Shown in pieces: positions 1-9,505 of a DNA stretch of 64,000 bases. Origin of the DNA: Candidatus Kapaibacterium sp. (lineage in GTDB: Bacteria > Bacteroidota > Ignavibacteria > Kapaibacteriales > UBA2268); the NCBI GenBank assembly GCA_937927515.1, contig CALBDO010000002.1:77001-141000 (forward strand). Direction: 5' to 3'. Under the pieces are notes generated by a model. That model searched no databases, was not told the origin of the DNA, and worked only from the letters and a program-made list of their open reading frames with translations. The translations under genes and the position numbers were made by a program. Each line of letters begins with the position of its first letter. The first letter of the stretch is position 1.

Positions 1-1
1 G

Positions 2-1201
2 GATGGAAATTTTTCAACCTATTTAGACCATTTAACCGCCGAGGGTAATAAAGAAAGATATAAAGTTTTCTTCCAAAATTTAGATTTCACCAAGCAAAAC
101 TATAGCCTCTTGTTATTCAGCAATGTTTCAGAATTTGAGGGAATTAAAAGAGAACTTGAAATTAACAAGGCTAAATTAGAAAAAATTGAAAAAAATATTA
201 GGTTTGCATCATTTGTGATTGACAATAATTACGCTATTGTCGACTCATTTGGTAAATTTGAGCTAATCAAATATCTGTACGAAAAAAATCAAGCAACCGA
301 ATTTCCAAAGTTTCAAGACATAGTTTACGAAGAGGATAAATTCAAAATATCAGAGGTGATATACAATGCATTCCATTTTCCAAATTTCGTCAAAGAAATC
401 GATTTTCGTATCGATAACAAAAACGAAATAGTTTGGGTAAAAGGGATTTTTGAAAATTTTGTGGACGAGAGAGGAAAAATTCGTTCTGTTGAGTGCTTTG
501 TTATAGATATAAATGAACAGAAGAAGATACTCGAACAACTGAGAGCATCACAAGAGGAGATGAGAAATTTAGCATTATACTTCGAGTCCTTGCGCGAAGT
601 AGAGAAAAAGAAATTAGCTTTTGAAATACACGATGAATTGGGACATCTACTAACTGCTATGAAGCTCGAAATGTCGTGGATATTGAAGAAGAAGTTTCTA
701 CGAGAAGATATACTACAAGAGAAACTCACAAAACTCATAGAGATGATAGAAACAACGATAAGGAAGGTCCGCTCTATATCCTCCCAATTGCGACCAAGTA
801 TACTCGACCACTTTGGAATCGTGGCGGCAATCGAATGGCAAGCAAAAGAATTTCAGAAGCAAACTGCAATAAGATGTCGACTGAACTTGCCGAAACAAGA
901 AATTCAGCTGGATGAAGCCAAGTCCATTGTTGTGTTTCGTATCTTTCAAGAAATTCTGACAAATATTGCTCGTCATGCAAATGCAACAAGAGTGGATATA
1001 AATTTAGAGGTGAACGAAAATAATTTGCTGCTTACTGTCTCTGATAATGGAAAGGGGATAAGGTCCGAAGACCTATCCTCTAAACGTTCCTTAGGGATAA
1101 CTGGTATGAAAGAAAGAGCAAGCTCTGTAAACGGAAAGTTGAATATTTCTGGTGTGTCTAATATCGGAACAACTGTAACATTAACAATTCCAATAAATTA
1201 G
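2..1201 (+). CDS. PAS-domain sensor histidine kinase (HisKA_3 type), 5'-truncated by the window edge
   Basis: The reading frame is open from base 2, so the true start lies upstream; 399 residues are visible. The first ~60 residues look like the end of one PAS domain, and a second PAS domain covers about residues 65-175. A short coiled coil leads into a dimerisation/phosphoacceptor region of the HisKA_3 class (EIHDELGHLL, His about residue 210 of the visible part). A HATPase_c domain follows, with an N-box (EILTNIARHA), a G1 box (SDNGKGI) and a G2 region (SLGITGMKERA). No membrane segment is visible. Such kinases autophosphorylate on histidine and pass phosphate to NarL/LuxR-type regulators; that partner starts 3 bases downstream. 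The signal sensed cannot be read from the sequence. Confidence 0.9.
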   Translation, partial: DGNFSTYLDHLTAEGNKERYKVFFQNLDFTKQNYSLLLFSNVSEFEGIKRELEINKAKLEKIEKNIRFASFVIDNNYAIVDSFGKFELIKYLYEKNQATEFPKFQDIVYEEDKFKISEVIYNAFHFPNFVKEIDFRIDNKNEIVWVKGIFENFVDERGKIRSVECFVIDINEQKKILEQLRASQEEMRNLALYFESLREVEKKKLAFEIHDELGHLLTAMKLEMSWILKKKFLREDILQEKLTKLIEMIETTIRKVRSISSQLRPSILDHFGIVAAIEWQAKEFQKQTAIRCRLNLPKQEIQLDEAKSIVVFRIFQEILTNIARHANATRVDINLEVNENNLLLTVSDNGKGIRSEDLSSKRSLGITGMKERASSVNGKLNISGVSNIGTTVTLTIPIN

Positions 1202-1203
1202 AC

Positions 1204-1833
1204 ATGATAAGGATAATTATTGCAGATGACCATGCCGTGGTCCGAACTGGTTTAAAACAAATTATTGAATCCGACCCGAACCTACGAGTGACTGGAGAGG
1301 CAAGTAGTGGTTTCGAGTTGATTGAAAAAATTCAAGAGGGGAACTACGACGTAGTGCTTTTGGATATATCTATGCCCGGCAAAGATGGGCTCGAAACTTT
1401 AAAAGATATTAAGCGAATTAAACCCAAGCTTCCAGTGCTAATATTTACGGTTTATCCCGAAGACCAGTACGCAGTTCGCTTGCTAAAAGCTGGCGCCGCT
1501 GGATATTTAAACAAAGAATGCGAGCCCGAGGAACTAATCGAAGCAATTCACAGAGTTGCAATGGGCAGAAAATATGTATCAGAAAATTTAGCCGAGATTC
1601 TTGCTCAGAAAATAGAGGAAACAAGCTCGGTCCCTCTTCATGAATCACTCTCCGATAGGGAATTTCAAGTACTATGCATGATTGCTTCTGGAAAAACAAT
1701 AAAACAAATTGCCGAGGAATTGCAATTGAGTTCGAATACAATCAGTACATACAGAATACGCATTTTGGAAAAAATGAAAATGAAAAATAATGCAGAACTC
1801 ACCCACTATGCAATAAAGAATGGTCTTGTTTGA
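1204..1833 (+). CDS. NarL/FixJ-family response regulator
   Basis: This 209-residue protein has an N-terminal receiver domain (about residues 1-120) and a C-terminal LuxR-type helix-turn-helix (about 145-209). The receiver keeps the acidic pocket (Asp8, Asp9), the phosphoacceptor Asp54 in LLDISMPG, the switch Thr82 and Lys104. The output domain reads LSDREFQVLCMIASG, then KQIAEELQLSSNTISTY, typical of GerE/LuxR DNA-binding domains. It lies 2 bases after the kinase stop codon, so the two form a cognate pair in one transcript. Its targets are unknown; the arylsulfotransferase-like pair immediately downstream is the obvious candidate, but only by position. Confidence 0.93.
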   Translation: MIRIIIADDHAVVRTGLKQIIESDPNLRVTGEASSGFELIEKIQEGNYDVVLLDISMPGKDGLETLKDIKRIKPKLPVLIFTVYPEDQYAVRLLKAGAAGYLNKECEPEELIEAIHRVAMGRKYVSENLAEILAQKIEETSSVPLHESLSDREFQVLCMIASGKTIKQIAEELQLSSNTISTYRIRILEKMKMKNNAELTHYAIKNGLV

Positions 1834-2040
1834 GTTAAATTCTTGTCCAAAGTCTTATATTTACCTACTTAAAAGCACTCTTTGTAGTTATTTCAATTAC
1901 ATTTTCATTCCATAATTTCTTACAAAAAATTCATTAATACTGTTACTCAACTTTCAAGCTTAGAATTACATTTTCTTTTCTATCATTTACTAACTTGTAA
2001 TCGGTTAAGTTTAAAACACTATGAATACATTAAGCAATCA

Positions 2041-2070
2041 AACAGTAACTATTCAACTAAATTTACTGTT
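2041..2070. promoter_or_regulatory. 8-bp inverted repeat upstream of the arylsulfotransferase-like genes
   Basis: The 270-base space after the response regulator carries no gene. It contains a perfect inverted repeat, AACAGTAA at 2041-2048 and TTACTGTT at 2063-2070, separated by 14 bases and ending 33 bases before the start codon at 2104. A further TACTGTTA lies near 1939. The arrangement could be an operator, for instance for the regulator encoded just upstream, or a weak 5'-leader hairpin. This is inference from symmetry and position only; in AT-rich DNA such a repeat can arise by chance. Confidence 0.3.
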
Positions 2071-2103
2071 AATAAATTATTTAATAACAAATCAGGGGAT
2101 GTT

Positions 2104-4929
2104 ATGGTGCTTTTGGTTGTAATTTTCATTTTCACTACTTATCTGTGTTCTGCACAAAATTTAATTTATCTATACCCCATGCCAAACACTGATTTACACT
2201 CCATCGAAACGCCTATTATTTTAAAATTTGACAAAAGAGTAAATCCTAACGAAATTATACCTCTTATCTCTATTAAAGGTGAGTCCAGTGGGTCACATAC
2301 ATTTAAATATAACATTTCCAGCGACCAAAGAACCCTTACGATTTATACAGATAAACAATTTGCCTTGAATGAGACTGTTTTTATTACCTATGCTGGACAG
2401 GAGAGTAAGTTTACAACAACAAAATTAAGCCCAATCCAACAGAAGCTCCTTTTTCGAGAATACTTTTCAGATTATCTTCCTGCAAGAATAAATCTTTCAA
2501 CCCAAACAAAAAGTAATGATAAATCTTTATCGGACACAATTCCACCGGATTTTCCCAAGATTATAATCAACTCCGTTCGCAATCCTTCACCTGGATATTA
2601 CTATGTAGCAAACTTCGGAATGGGCGTTGAACGAAGTTATTTGATGATAATCGACAAAGATGGAAAGCCGATTAAGTATAAAAAAGTTCCACTACCGGGT
2701 TTCGATTTCAAAATGCAACCAAACGGACTAATTACGAACGCACGGATAATTACATCACATTTGCCTCAAGGGTGGGGATGGGCGGAAGCTTATATGGAAG
2801 TAATGAATGAGAAACTTGAAGTGATAGACACAGTACAATGCAAAGGTGGATACATTGCCGATTTTCACGATTTCAAAATATTGCCAAACGGTCATTACTT
2901 ACTTATTTCATACGACCCACAGCCAATTGATATGAGTCTTGTAATCGAAAATGGGAATCCCAATGCAATCGTATTGGGAAGTATAATACAAGAGTTAGAT
3001 GCCGATAAAAATGTTGTTTTTCAGTGGCGCAGCTGGGACCATATACCAATAACTGACTCTTACGCTCCACTAACAGGAATAGCCGTAGACCCAGTCCACA
3101 TCAATTCTGTAGAATTGGATTACGATGGTAATCTTCTCATTTCGTCTCGTCATTTGTCTGAAATCACTAAAATCAGCAGAGAAACTGGCAAAATTATTTG
3201 GAGACTTTGTGGAAAAAAGAACATGTTTACCTTCGTCAACGAGCATCCGGAAAATGCACCAACTTACTTTTCATACCAACATGATGCACGCCGTCAACCA
3301 AATGGAAATTTAACTCTTTATGACAATGGCAATCAACATCCAACGCCATATTCAAGAGCTGTAGAATATCGGCTTGACGAAGAAAATTTAACTGCAGAGC
3401 TTGTGTGGGAATACCGCAACAACCCCGACATTTATGGCGAAACAATGGGCTCTACTCAACGACTTCCAAATGGCAATACGGTGATTGGTTGGGGCGGGGT
3501 TACCACAGGCCACATACGAATTGTTTCAGAGGTCAATCCACAGGGTGAAGTTGAATTTGAAATGTCTTTTCCAAAAGGCGTGACTTTTCAGACCACTTCA
3601 TACAGAGCTTACAAATTCCCATATCCTCCAAACTTGCCAGATGCAATTGTAACCAAGAACGAGATTTCCTCCATAGTTAATCCCAACATACCACCCTATG
3701 ATACTCTTGAATTCAGTGAGGACGAAATTGAGACAGGAGTCAAAATTGTGTTCGACAAGTTAATTGATGAAAGTCACTCTAAAATTACTGTTGAAAAATA
3801 TTCCTATGCACCATTGTATCCAAGATTTGAAGGAGAAACTCCACTTGTAAATTCGTATAAGATTTTTATAAAGTCTGAAAACATCAATGAATTCGAAGGG
3901 ACTATTGCGATTGATTTATCCAAATACCCTCTGCTTTTACATAGAACAAAACTTTCGCTTTGGCGACGAATTGCAAAGGATTCATTGTTCGTTCAGCTCC
4001 CAAGTTTATACGATGAAGCGAATATGGTTCTGTATGCAAAAATCAAACTTCTCGACGGGGAATACATTATTGCAACTACTGATTTCAGAAATCCACCAGA
4101 GCCACCAATTTTAACTCAACCAAAAGATTCATCTGTACTAAACTCCACAACACCTATATCTTTTTATTGGACACCACAGAACCTTGCAACTAGTTCTGAA
4201 ATTCTAATAGCAAGGGATGAAAATTTTGTAAATGTCGTATACAACACAAATGGATTAAAAAACAATATGTTTGTTGCACCACCATTAAGCGTCGGGAAAT
4301 ATTTCTGGAAAGTGCGTTGCTCCAATGCTTATGGACAAAGTAATTGGTCCGAAGTCTCTACTTTTGAAATTAAGGAACCTTTTTTAGCCATTAAATCCCC
4401 CAAGCAAAACGATATTTTTCAAAAAGAGAAAAGCTGTTTAATTGAATGGGAACACAACCTTTCTCCGGAATTTATGTTAACTTTGTATAGAGAAAACACA
4501 CCATATTTCAACATAATTGATTCAATATATAGTTTTTACGGAAAATACGAATGGATTATCCCAAATCCAATCCCTTCTGGTGGCAACTATAGAATCCGAG
4601 TAACCTCTTTAAAAGACAATAAACTATACGCAGAAAGTGGAATCTTCTCGATTCAAGAGCCAAGCGGAGTACAATCAGCGGGAAATTTAATAAAAGTATA
4701 CCCCAATCCCGCAAATGCAACTATAGAAATCGACATAAACTGTGGCACAATCCATTCTTTAACTATAATGGACTTATTTGGAAATGAAGTAAAGAGCACG
4801 TCTATAATTTTCAATGAAAAAGATAAAATTACCATCGATTTAAAAGATTTTTCAAGTGGAATGTACATCTTAAAAATTCAAAATGGGAATAAATTATTTA
4901 TTGAAAAATTTTATGTAATCAAGGATTAA
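2104..4929 (+). CDS. Exported arylsulfotransferase-like propeller protein with T9SS sorting domain (copy A)
   Basis: The 941-residue protein starts at an ATG preceded by AGGGG and has a signal peptide (residues 1 to about 18, ending CSAQ). A Big_5-like Ig domain lies at about 25-100. An arylsulfotransferase-like (ASST, Arylsulfotran_2 type) six-bladed propeller covers about 150-520, with repeated LPNG(N/H) turns. His255 (DFHDF), His332 (DPVHINS) and His393/Arg396 (YQHDAR) sit in the most conserved stretches and could correspond to the ASST active-site His/Arg set. FN3-like domains follow (about 660-860), then a C-terminal type A T9SS domain (VYPNPAN, SSGMYILKI). It is followed after 6 bases by a paralogue. 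True ASSTs move sulfate between phenols in the periplasm; activity here is unproven, and a purely structural propeller is possible. Confidence 0.8.
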   Translation: MVLLVVIFIFTTYLCSAQNLIYLYPMPNTDLHSIETPIILKFDKRVNPNEIIPLISIKGESSGSHTFKYNISSDQRTLTIYTDKQFALNETVFITYAGQESKFTTTKLSPIQQKLLFREYFSDYLPARINLSTQTKSNDKSLSDTIPPDFPKIIINSVRNPSPGYYYVANFGMGVERSYLMIIDKDGKPIKYKKVPLPGFDFKMQPNGLITNARIITSHLPQGWGWAEAYMEVMNEKLEVIDTVQCKGGYIADFHDFKILPNGHYLLISYDPQPIDMSLVIENGNPNAIVLGSIIQELDADKNVVFQWRSWDHIPITDSYAPLTGIAVDPVHINSVELDYDGNLLISSRHLSEITKISRETGKIIWRLCGKKNMFTFVNEHPENAPTYFSYQHDARRQPNGNLTLYDNGNQHPTPYSRAVEYRLDEENLTAELVWEYRNNPDIYGETMGSTQRLPNGNTVIGWGGVTTGHIRIVSEVNPQGEVEFEMSFPKGVTFQTTSYRAYKFPYPPNLPDAIVTKNEISSIVNPNIPPYDTLEFSEDEIETGVKIVFDKLIDESHSKITVEKYSYAPLYPRFEGETPLVNSYKIFIKSENINEFEGTIAIDLSKYPLLLHRTKLSLWRRIAKDSLFVQLPSLYDEANMVLYAKIKLLDGEYIIATTDFRNPPEPPILTQPKDSSVLNSTTPISFYWTPQNLATSSEILIARDENFVNVVYNTNGLKNNMFVAPPLSVGKYFWKVRCSNAYGQSNWSEVSTFEIKEPFLAIKSPKQNDIFQKEKSCLIEWEHNLSPEFMLTLYRENTPYFNIIDSIYSFYGKYEWIIPNPIPSGGNYRIRVTSLKDNKLYAESGIFSIQEPSGVQSAGNLIKVYPNPANATIEIDINCGTIHSLTIMDLFGNEVKSTSIIFNEKDKITIDLKDFSSGMYILKIQNGNKLFIEKFYVIKD

Positions 4930-4935
4930 TTTAAA

Positions 4936-7900
4936 ATGTGTAAGAAAATTTTACAATACTTTGTTTTATTCATCTTCGTAAAAAACAGTATTTATGCCAA
5001 CGATAATTCGATTATAACGAGGACTGTTTGGAACAATCCTTCTCCTGGTTATTTGTTCCTTGCTCCAATGGACTCTCGGGACATATCGGTTTACGATAAT
5101 TCTGGTTTCAAGGTTTACAGTCGAAACTTTGGTTTTTTTTCCCAAGGTTTTGTAGATTTTAAATTGCATCCAAACGGTAAACTTTCTGCCTTTGATTTCA
5201 TTTCAAATAGATTTGTTATCCTGGACTCAAACTTCAATGTTGTCGATACTGTTTCTGCTGTTGGCTACAATACCGATTTTCACGAATTTTTAATTTTACC
5301 CAACGGAAACTACATGTTAATTGCAGAAGCAGATACAATAATAGATATGAGCCGATTAATTCCAAATGGCCATCCAAATTGCCGAGTAAACAATTTTAAA
5401 ATTCAAGAGATTAACTATAGGACAAAACAAGTAGTTTGGGAATGGAATGCTCTCGAGCACTTTTCAATTCTCGATGCAACCGAAGACATAACACTCGAAT
5501 CGAATTACATTCGACCATTCCACATAAACTCCATAGAATTACTTAGCGATGGGAACCTTTTAATTTCATGCCGTCATTTAGATGAAATAACAAAAATCAA
5601 CCGGTCTACCGGAGAAATAATTTGGAGAATGGGAGGCAGTAAATGCCGAAACAATCAATTCGTATTTGTTAATGATACAATTAATAACTTCTTTGGTTTT
5701 TCCCACCAGCATGACCCAAGAGAACTTTCTAACGGGAATATATTACTATTCGATAATGGAAACTTACGTCCATCTCCTTTTTCGAGGGCTGTTGAATATA
5801 GACTCGACGAAGCAAATCGAAGAGTAACCAAGGTCTGGGAATATCGTGCTCCAAACAATATTGTTTCAAACGCAATGGGAAGCTGCCAGAGACTCCCCAA
5901 TGGCAATACTTTAATATCCTGGGGAGGTACAACAGCCGAGGGTGGACACAATTATTTACTTTCCGAAGTAACCCCCGAAGGTAATTTAGCATTAGAATTT
6001 TATTCAAATGTTGGAACATACCGTGGCTATCGCCACATCTTTAAAATGGATGCTGTCTCGCACACTATATCCACAACTGGTCTTGTTTCATTCAACAATG
6101 CTGAGTACCACACAAACGTTAGCATCTTGGTTAGCAATTTGAACGGTGCTGCAAAAATCACTGTTGAAAAACATCGCTATCCACCACACAACTTGAATCA
6201 GGGTGGTCCCTGCTCGGTTATTCCCTACCGCTGGGTAGTTACCAAACAGAGTAGCAATTCCGTTGCAGGTTATCTTTACTTCGATTTGAGTAACTTATTA
6301 AGCTCTACCTATGCCGATAGCTTAAAAATATATTACAGAGAAAGCGAAGGGTTTGGTGCATTTAATGAACTCAATACATACTATAATTCTCAAAATAATC
6401 GTTTGGAAGCACCATTTGCTGGGGTCGGAGAATATTGCATCGGTACTTTCTCAATAAGAGTTCCCACACAAATTCACCCAGAGAACAACGCTATAAATGT
6501 TCTAATTCCAACTCGCTTTGTATGGAAAAAATTCGTTGCGGGAGAAAAGTATCATTTACAAATCTCTACAAAAGAGGATTTTACAAACATTTTGTACGAC
6601 ATAAACAATATTTCGGACACGAGTTACACAATTAACAATCTGAATTATGGAAAGACTTATTATTGGCGTGTAAGGGCAGTACGAGACAACTGCCAAAGCG
6701 AGTGGAGTAGCACGATGAAATTCACGACCGTTTACGAGGGAATTACAACCTATCTACCAGCAGATAGTTCACTGGATTTGCCTTTAAAAGTAAGATTTAC
6801 CTGGAACCCAAGTTCTGAGGCTTGGGCATATCAAATTCAAATAGCGATGGACAGAACTTTTAGCTTTATTGTTTTGGATACTATTACAAACTCTCCTGCA
6901 ATTGAAATTGAGAGTTTCGATTACTATTCCACTTACTACTGGCGTGTTCGACTACTGCGTGGCGAGCAGTATGGAATTTGGTCGGATATAAAGATGTTCA
7001 GAACAACAATCTCGCCTCCAAAATTGCTTTATCCAGCAAATTATGCAAAAAATTTACCAGTCGATGGTGAATTGAAATGGAATTCTGTTCCAGGAGCAAT
7101 TCACTATTACCTTGTCGTATCAAAAAATCCTCAATTTCACAATAATGAAATTGAAATTGTCGACCTAAAAGAAACTTTCTTTAATTACACAAATTTTGAG
7201 AATGCTACCGTTTATTACTGGCGTGTCCGAGCTACGAGTGAAAATGGTAAGAGCCAATGGTCAGAAACATACAATTTTACAACTCAACTTGTTACGCCAG
7301 AATTGGTTCGTCCACCATTTGCAGATACCCTTGCACCAACAAGTGGAATTCTTCGTTGGAAAGAAGTGCCCCTAGCATCAAACTACGAAATTCAAATTTC
7401 AGAAGATGAAAATTTTGCTTTTGGTGTTATAAAACTTCATACAACAGCGCATACCTGGGTTGGTTATTCTTTCCTTGCCCATTCAACCAAGTATTTCTGG
7501 CGTGTTCGAGCTTACAGCGATGAGCTGGAAAGCCAATGGTCTAAAACAAGTTGGTTCCGAACTTTACCAGAAAATTACTTGCCAGCACCAATATTGATTT
7601 ATCCACAGAACAATGCAACTAACGTAAAAATTAAAGAAAAGCTGATTTGGAATGCTATTGAAAAATCGGACTCCTACCAAATCCAAATAGCCTTCGACAT
7701 TTATTTTAATAATATAATTTTGGATAAAATTACTTCAGATACAAGTCTTTCTATTGGTTCACTTGCTTATGGGACCAAATATTTTTGGCGAGTAAAAGCA
7801 AATAGCAGCAATTTCATTAGTTTCTGGTCGGAAGTCTACCAGTTCACAACAGCTTTGCGGGAGCCTATACTACTGGCACCTTTGAATTTAGCCACCATTA

Positions 7901-8391
7901 GTAACTTTCCTATTGAATTTGAATGGGAAAAAACTTCCAAAAATGCTTTCTATCAATTTCAAATTGCCTACGACTCTTTGTTCGAATTTATCTTTAAATC
8001 TCAGTTGCTTTACGAGCAAAATAACTATACATTATCAACTGCACCCAGTGAAACTTGGCTTTACTGGAGAGTTAAAGCAATCAGTGGAATACTCGAAAGC
8101 GATTGGTCCGAGGTGCGAAAACTTAGAACTCTGAACTTTAATTCAGTTCAAGAAAATACAAAACCGAACTTCAAAATAGTTCAAATTAATGATGGTCTTT
8201 ACTTTTTCCACTCCGAGGACAAAATAGATGTTATTTCAATTTACAACAATTTGGGAATTTTAATCAACCAATCGCAGATTCTTGGTAATTCTTACCTATT
8301 GGATTTAAATACTTTTCCCGTTGGCATATATTTCATAAAAATTCAGATAAATAATAATTTTTACTTTGTAAAAATATTAAACAACTTTTAG
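4936..8391 (+). CDS. Exported arylsulfotransferase-like propeller protein with six FN3-like repeats (copy B)
   Basis: This 1151-residue protein has a signal peptide (about 1-21) and an ASST-like propeller at about residues 30-375 that aligns throughout with the preceding gene: His116 (DFHEF), His196 (RPFHINS) and His259/Arg262 (HQHDPR) occupy the same motifs. It lacks the N-terminal Ig domain of copy A. From about residue 500 to 1069 come six FN3-like repeats of roughly 95 residues, each carrying a (Y/F)WRV(R/K) strand and a W-S pair near its end. The last ~80 residues resemble a T9SS sorting domain (FPVGIYFIKI) without a clear PNP motif. It is cotranscribed with copy A. The pair arose by duplication with later gain or loss of modules. 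Function is inferred only at the level of fold and export. Confidence 0.78.
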   Translation: MCKKILQYFVLFIFVKNSIYANDNSIITRTVWNNPSPGYLFLAPMDSRDISVYDNSGFKVYSRNFGFFSQGFVDFKLHPNGKLSAFDFISNRFVILDSNFNVVDTVSAVGYNTDFHEFLILPNGNYMLIAEADTIIDMSRLIPNGHPNCRVNNFKIQEINYRTKQVVWEWNALEHFSILDATEDITLESNYIRPFHINSIELLSDGNLLISCRHLDEITKINRSTGEIIWRMGGSKCRNNQFVFVNDTINNFFGFSHQHDPRELSNGNILLFDNGNLRPSPFSRAVEYRLDEANRRVTKVWEYRAPNNIVSNAMGSCQRLPNGNTLISWGGTTAEGGHNYLLSEVTPEGNLALEFYSNVGTYRGYRHIFKMDAVSHTISTTGLVSFNNAEYHTNVSILVSNLNGAAKITVEKHRYPPHNLNQGGPCSVIPYRWVVTKQSSNSVAGYLYFDLSNLLSSTYADSLKIYYRESEGFGAFNELNTYYNSQNNRLEAPFAGVGEYCIGTFSIRVPTQIHPENNAINVLIPTRFVWKKFVAGEKYHLQISTKEDFTNILYDINNISDTSYTINNLNYGKTYYWRVRAVRDNCQSEWSSTMKFTTVYEGITTYLPADSSLDLPLKVRFTWNPSSEAWAYQIQIAMDRTFSFIVLDTITNSPAIEIESFDYYSTYYWRVRLLRGEQYGIWSDIKMFRTTISPPKLLYPANYAKNLPVDGELKWNSVPGAIHYYLVVSKNPQFHNNEIEIVDLKETFFNYTNFENATVYYWRVRATSENGKSQWSETYNFTTQLVTPELVRPPFADTLAPTSGILRWKEVPLASNYEIQISEDENFAFGVIKLHTTAHTWVGYSFLAHSTKYFWRVRAYSDELESQWSKTSWFRTLPENYLPAPILIYPQNNATNVKIKEKLIWNAIEKSDSYQIQIAFDIYFNNIILDKITSDTSLSIGSLAYGTKYFWRVKANSSNFISFWSEVYQFTTALREPILLAPLNLATISNFPIEFEWEKTSKNAFYQFQIAYDSLFEFIFKSQLLYEQNNYTLSTAPSETWLYWRVKAISGILESDWSEVRKLRTLNFNSVQENTKPNFKIVQINDGLYFFHSEDKIDVISIYNNLGILINQSQILGNSYLLDLNTFPVGIYFIKIQINNNFYFVKILNNF

Positions 8392-8409
8392 TGCAACCCC
8401 CAAACACAA

Positions 8410-8450
8410 CCCCTGAACAATAAGCATAGCTTATCGAAAATGTTCAGGGG
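8410..8450 (+). terminator. Long hairpin, possible transcription terminator after the arylsulfotransferase-like pair
   Basis: CCCCTGAACA (8410-8419) pairs perfectly with TGTTCAGGGG (8441-8450), and an inner stem ATAAGC/GCTTAT (8420-8425 and 8429-8434) lies inside it. The downstream sequence is TAAATTATTT rather than a pure T run, so it is a weak intrinsic terminator or an mRNA-stabilising hairpin. Its place 19 bases after a stop codon and before an independent gene supports a 3'-end role. Confidence 0.5.
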
Positions 8451-8525
8451 TAAATTATTTCTACGCAATGCATAATATCATAAACTCTATTAACAAAAAT
8501 TAAAGTAATTTTGCTTTTTTTTATT

Positions 8526-9503
8526 ATGGGTAAAATCGAAGTCATAGAATTCCACGAAGGTCTAAAAGGGACGTGGGACAACTTCGTCGAGAGGTCTAAC
8601 AACGGAACAATCTTCCATTTACAGTCTTTTTTAAATTACCATCCGAGAGGGAAATTCAACTTTCATCATTTAATGTTCTACGAAAACAGTAAAATAGTAG
8701 CACTGCTACCGGGCGGTATCGTAGATGACAACATATTTTGGTCGCCTGTTGGTGCAAGTTACGGTTCCCTTGTCACAGAAGATATACCCTTCGAGAAAGC
8801 TTTGCAACTTGTGGACACAATGATGAATTATTTCGACCGAAATGGGTTCAAAGAAATTTTTTTAATTCCGCCACCAATTATCTACAATAAGAAAATCACT
8901 CAGCATATAGAATATGCAATGTTGTACCGTCGTTTTGATTTCGAACTTCATTACATAAGTCACGCTATACATCTCCGTTTCGAGAAGGATTTTCTGTCTT
9001 ACTTCGACAAGACAGCAAGAAAAACAATTAGAAAAATTTTGCGCGAAGAAAAACTCGAAATCCGTGAAAGCAACGACTACACCACATTCAACGAAATATT
9101 AATAAAAAACAAAGCTAAACACAACGCAAAACCAACTCATTCCCTCGAAGATATGCTACGCCTATCGCAATTAGTGCCCAACAAAGTTCGTTTGAACATG
9201 GTTTATTACGAGGAAAAACCCATTGCTGGTTCTTGGCTTTTTATTTGCAATCCAAAAGTGGTGCTATGCTTCTACAATATGCTCCTTTACGAGTATGAAC
9301 ATCTAAAACCAGTGTATTTGATTATGTACGAGACTGTCCGATGGGCATTGGAAAATGGTTTTGAATGGGTGGACATTGGAGTTTCGCAAGATACAAAATC
9401 TCCAGACCCAATGACCCCAGCTCTAAGTTTGATACAGTTCAAAGAAAGATTTAATTCTCGTGGAATATTGCGAAGCACATACCATTACAAGTTTCGAGAT
9501 TAA
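8526..9503 (+). CDS. FemAB/GNAT-like acyltransferase, probable cell-envelope modification
   Basis: I place the start at the ATG at 8526 (325 residues) rather than the TTG 15 bases upstream; neither has a clear ribosome site. The protein resembles the FemAB-related GNAT family: a poorly conserved N-terminal half and a C-terminal half (about 145-300) with RKTIRKILREEKL, a central strand pattern (KPIAGSWLF) and an ending common to the family (WALENGFEWVDIGVSQD, then QFKERF). Such enzymes transfer amino-acyl or acyl groups to peptidoglycan precursors, sugars or lipids. It sits 2 bases before a glycosyltransferase, which supports a role in building a glycan or glycolipid. The substrate is unknown. 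Confidence 0.65.
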   Translation: MGKIEVIEFHEGLKGTWDNFVERSNNGTIFHLQSFLNYHPRGKFNFHHLMFYENSKIVALLPGGIVDDNIFWSPVGASYGSLVTEDIPFEKALQLVDTMMNYFDRNGFKEIFLIPPPIIYNKKITQHIEYAMLYRRFDFELHYISHAIHLRFEKDFLSYFDKTARKTIRKILREEKLEIRESNDYTTFNEILIKNKAKHNAKPTHSLEDMLRLSQLVPNKVRLNMVYYEEKPIAGSWLFICNPKVVLCFYNMLLYEYEHLKPVYLIMYETVRWALENGFEWVDIGVSQDTKSPDPMTPALSLIQFKERFNSRGILRSTYHYKFRD

Positions 9504-9505
9504 AT

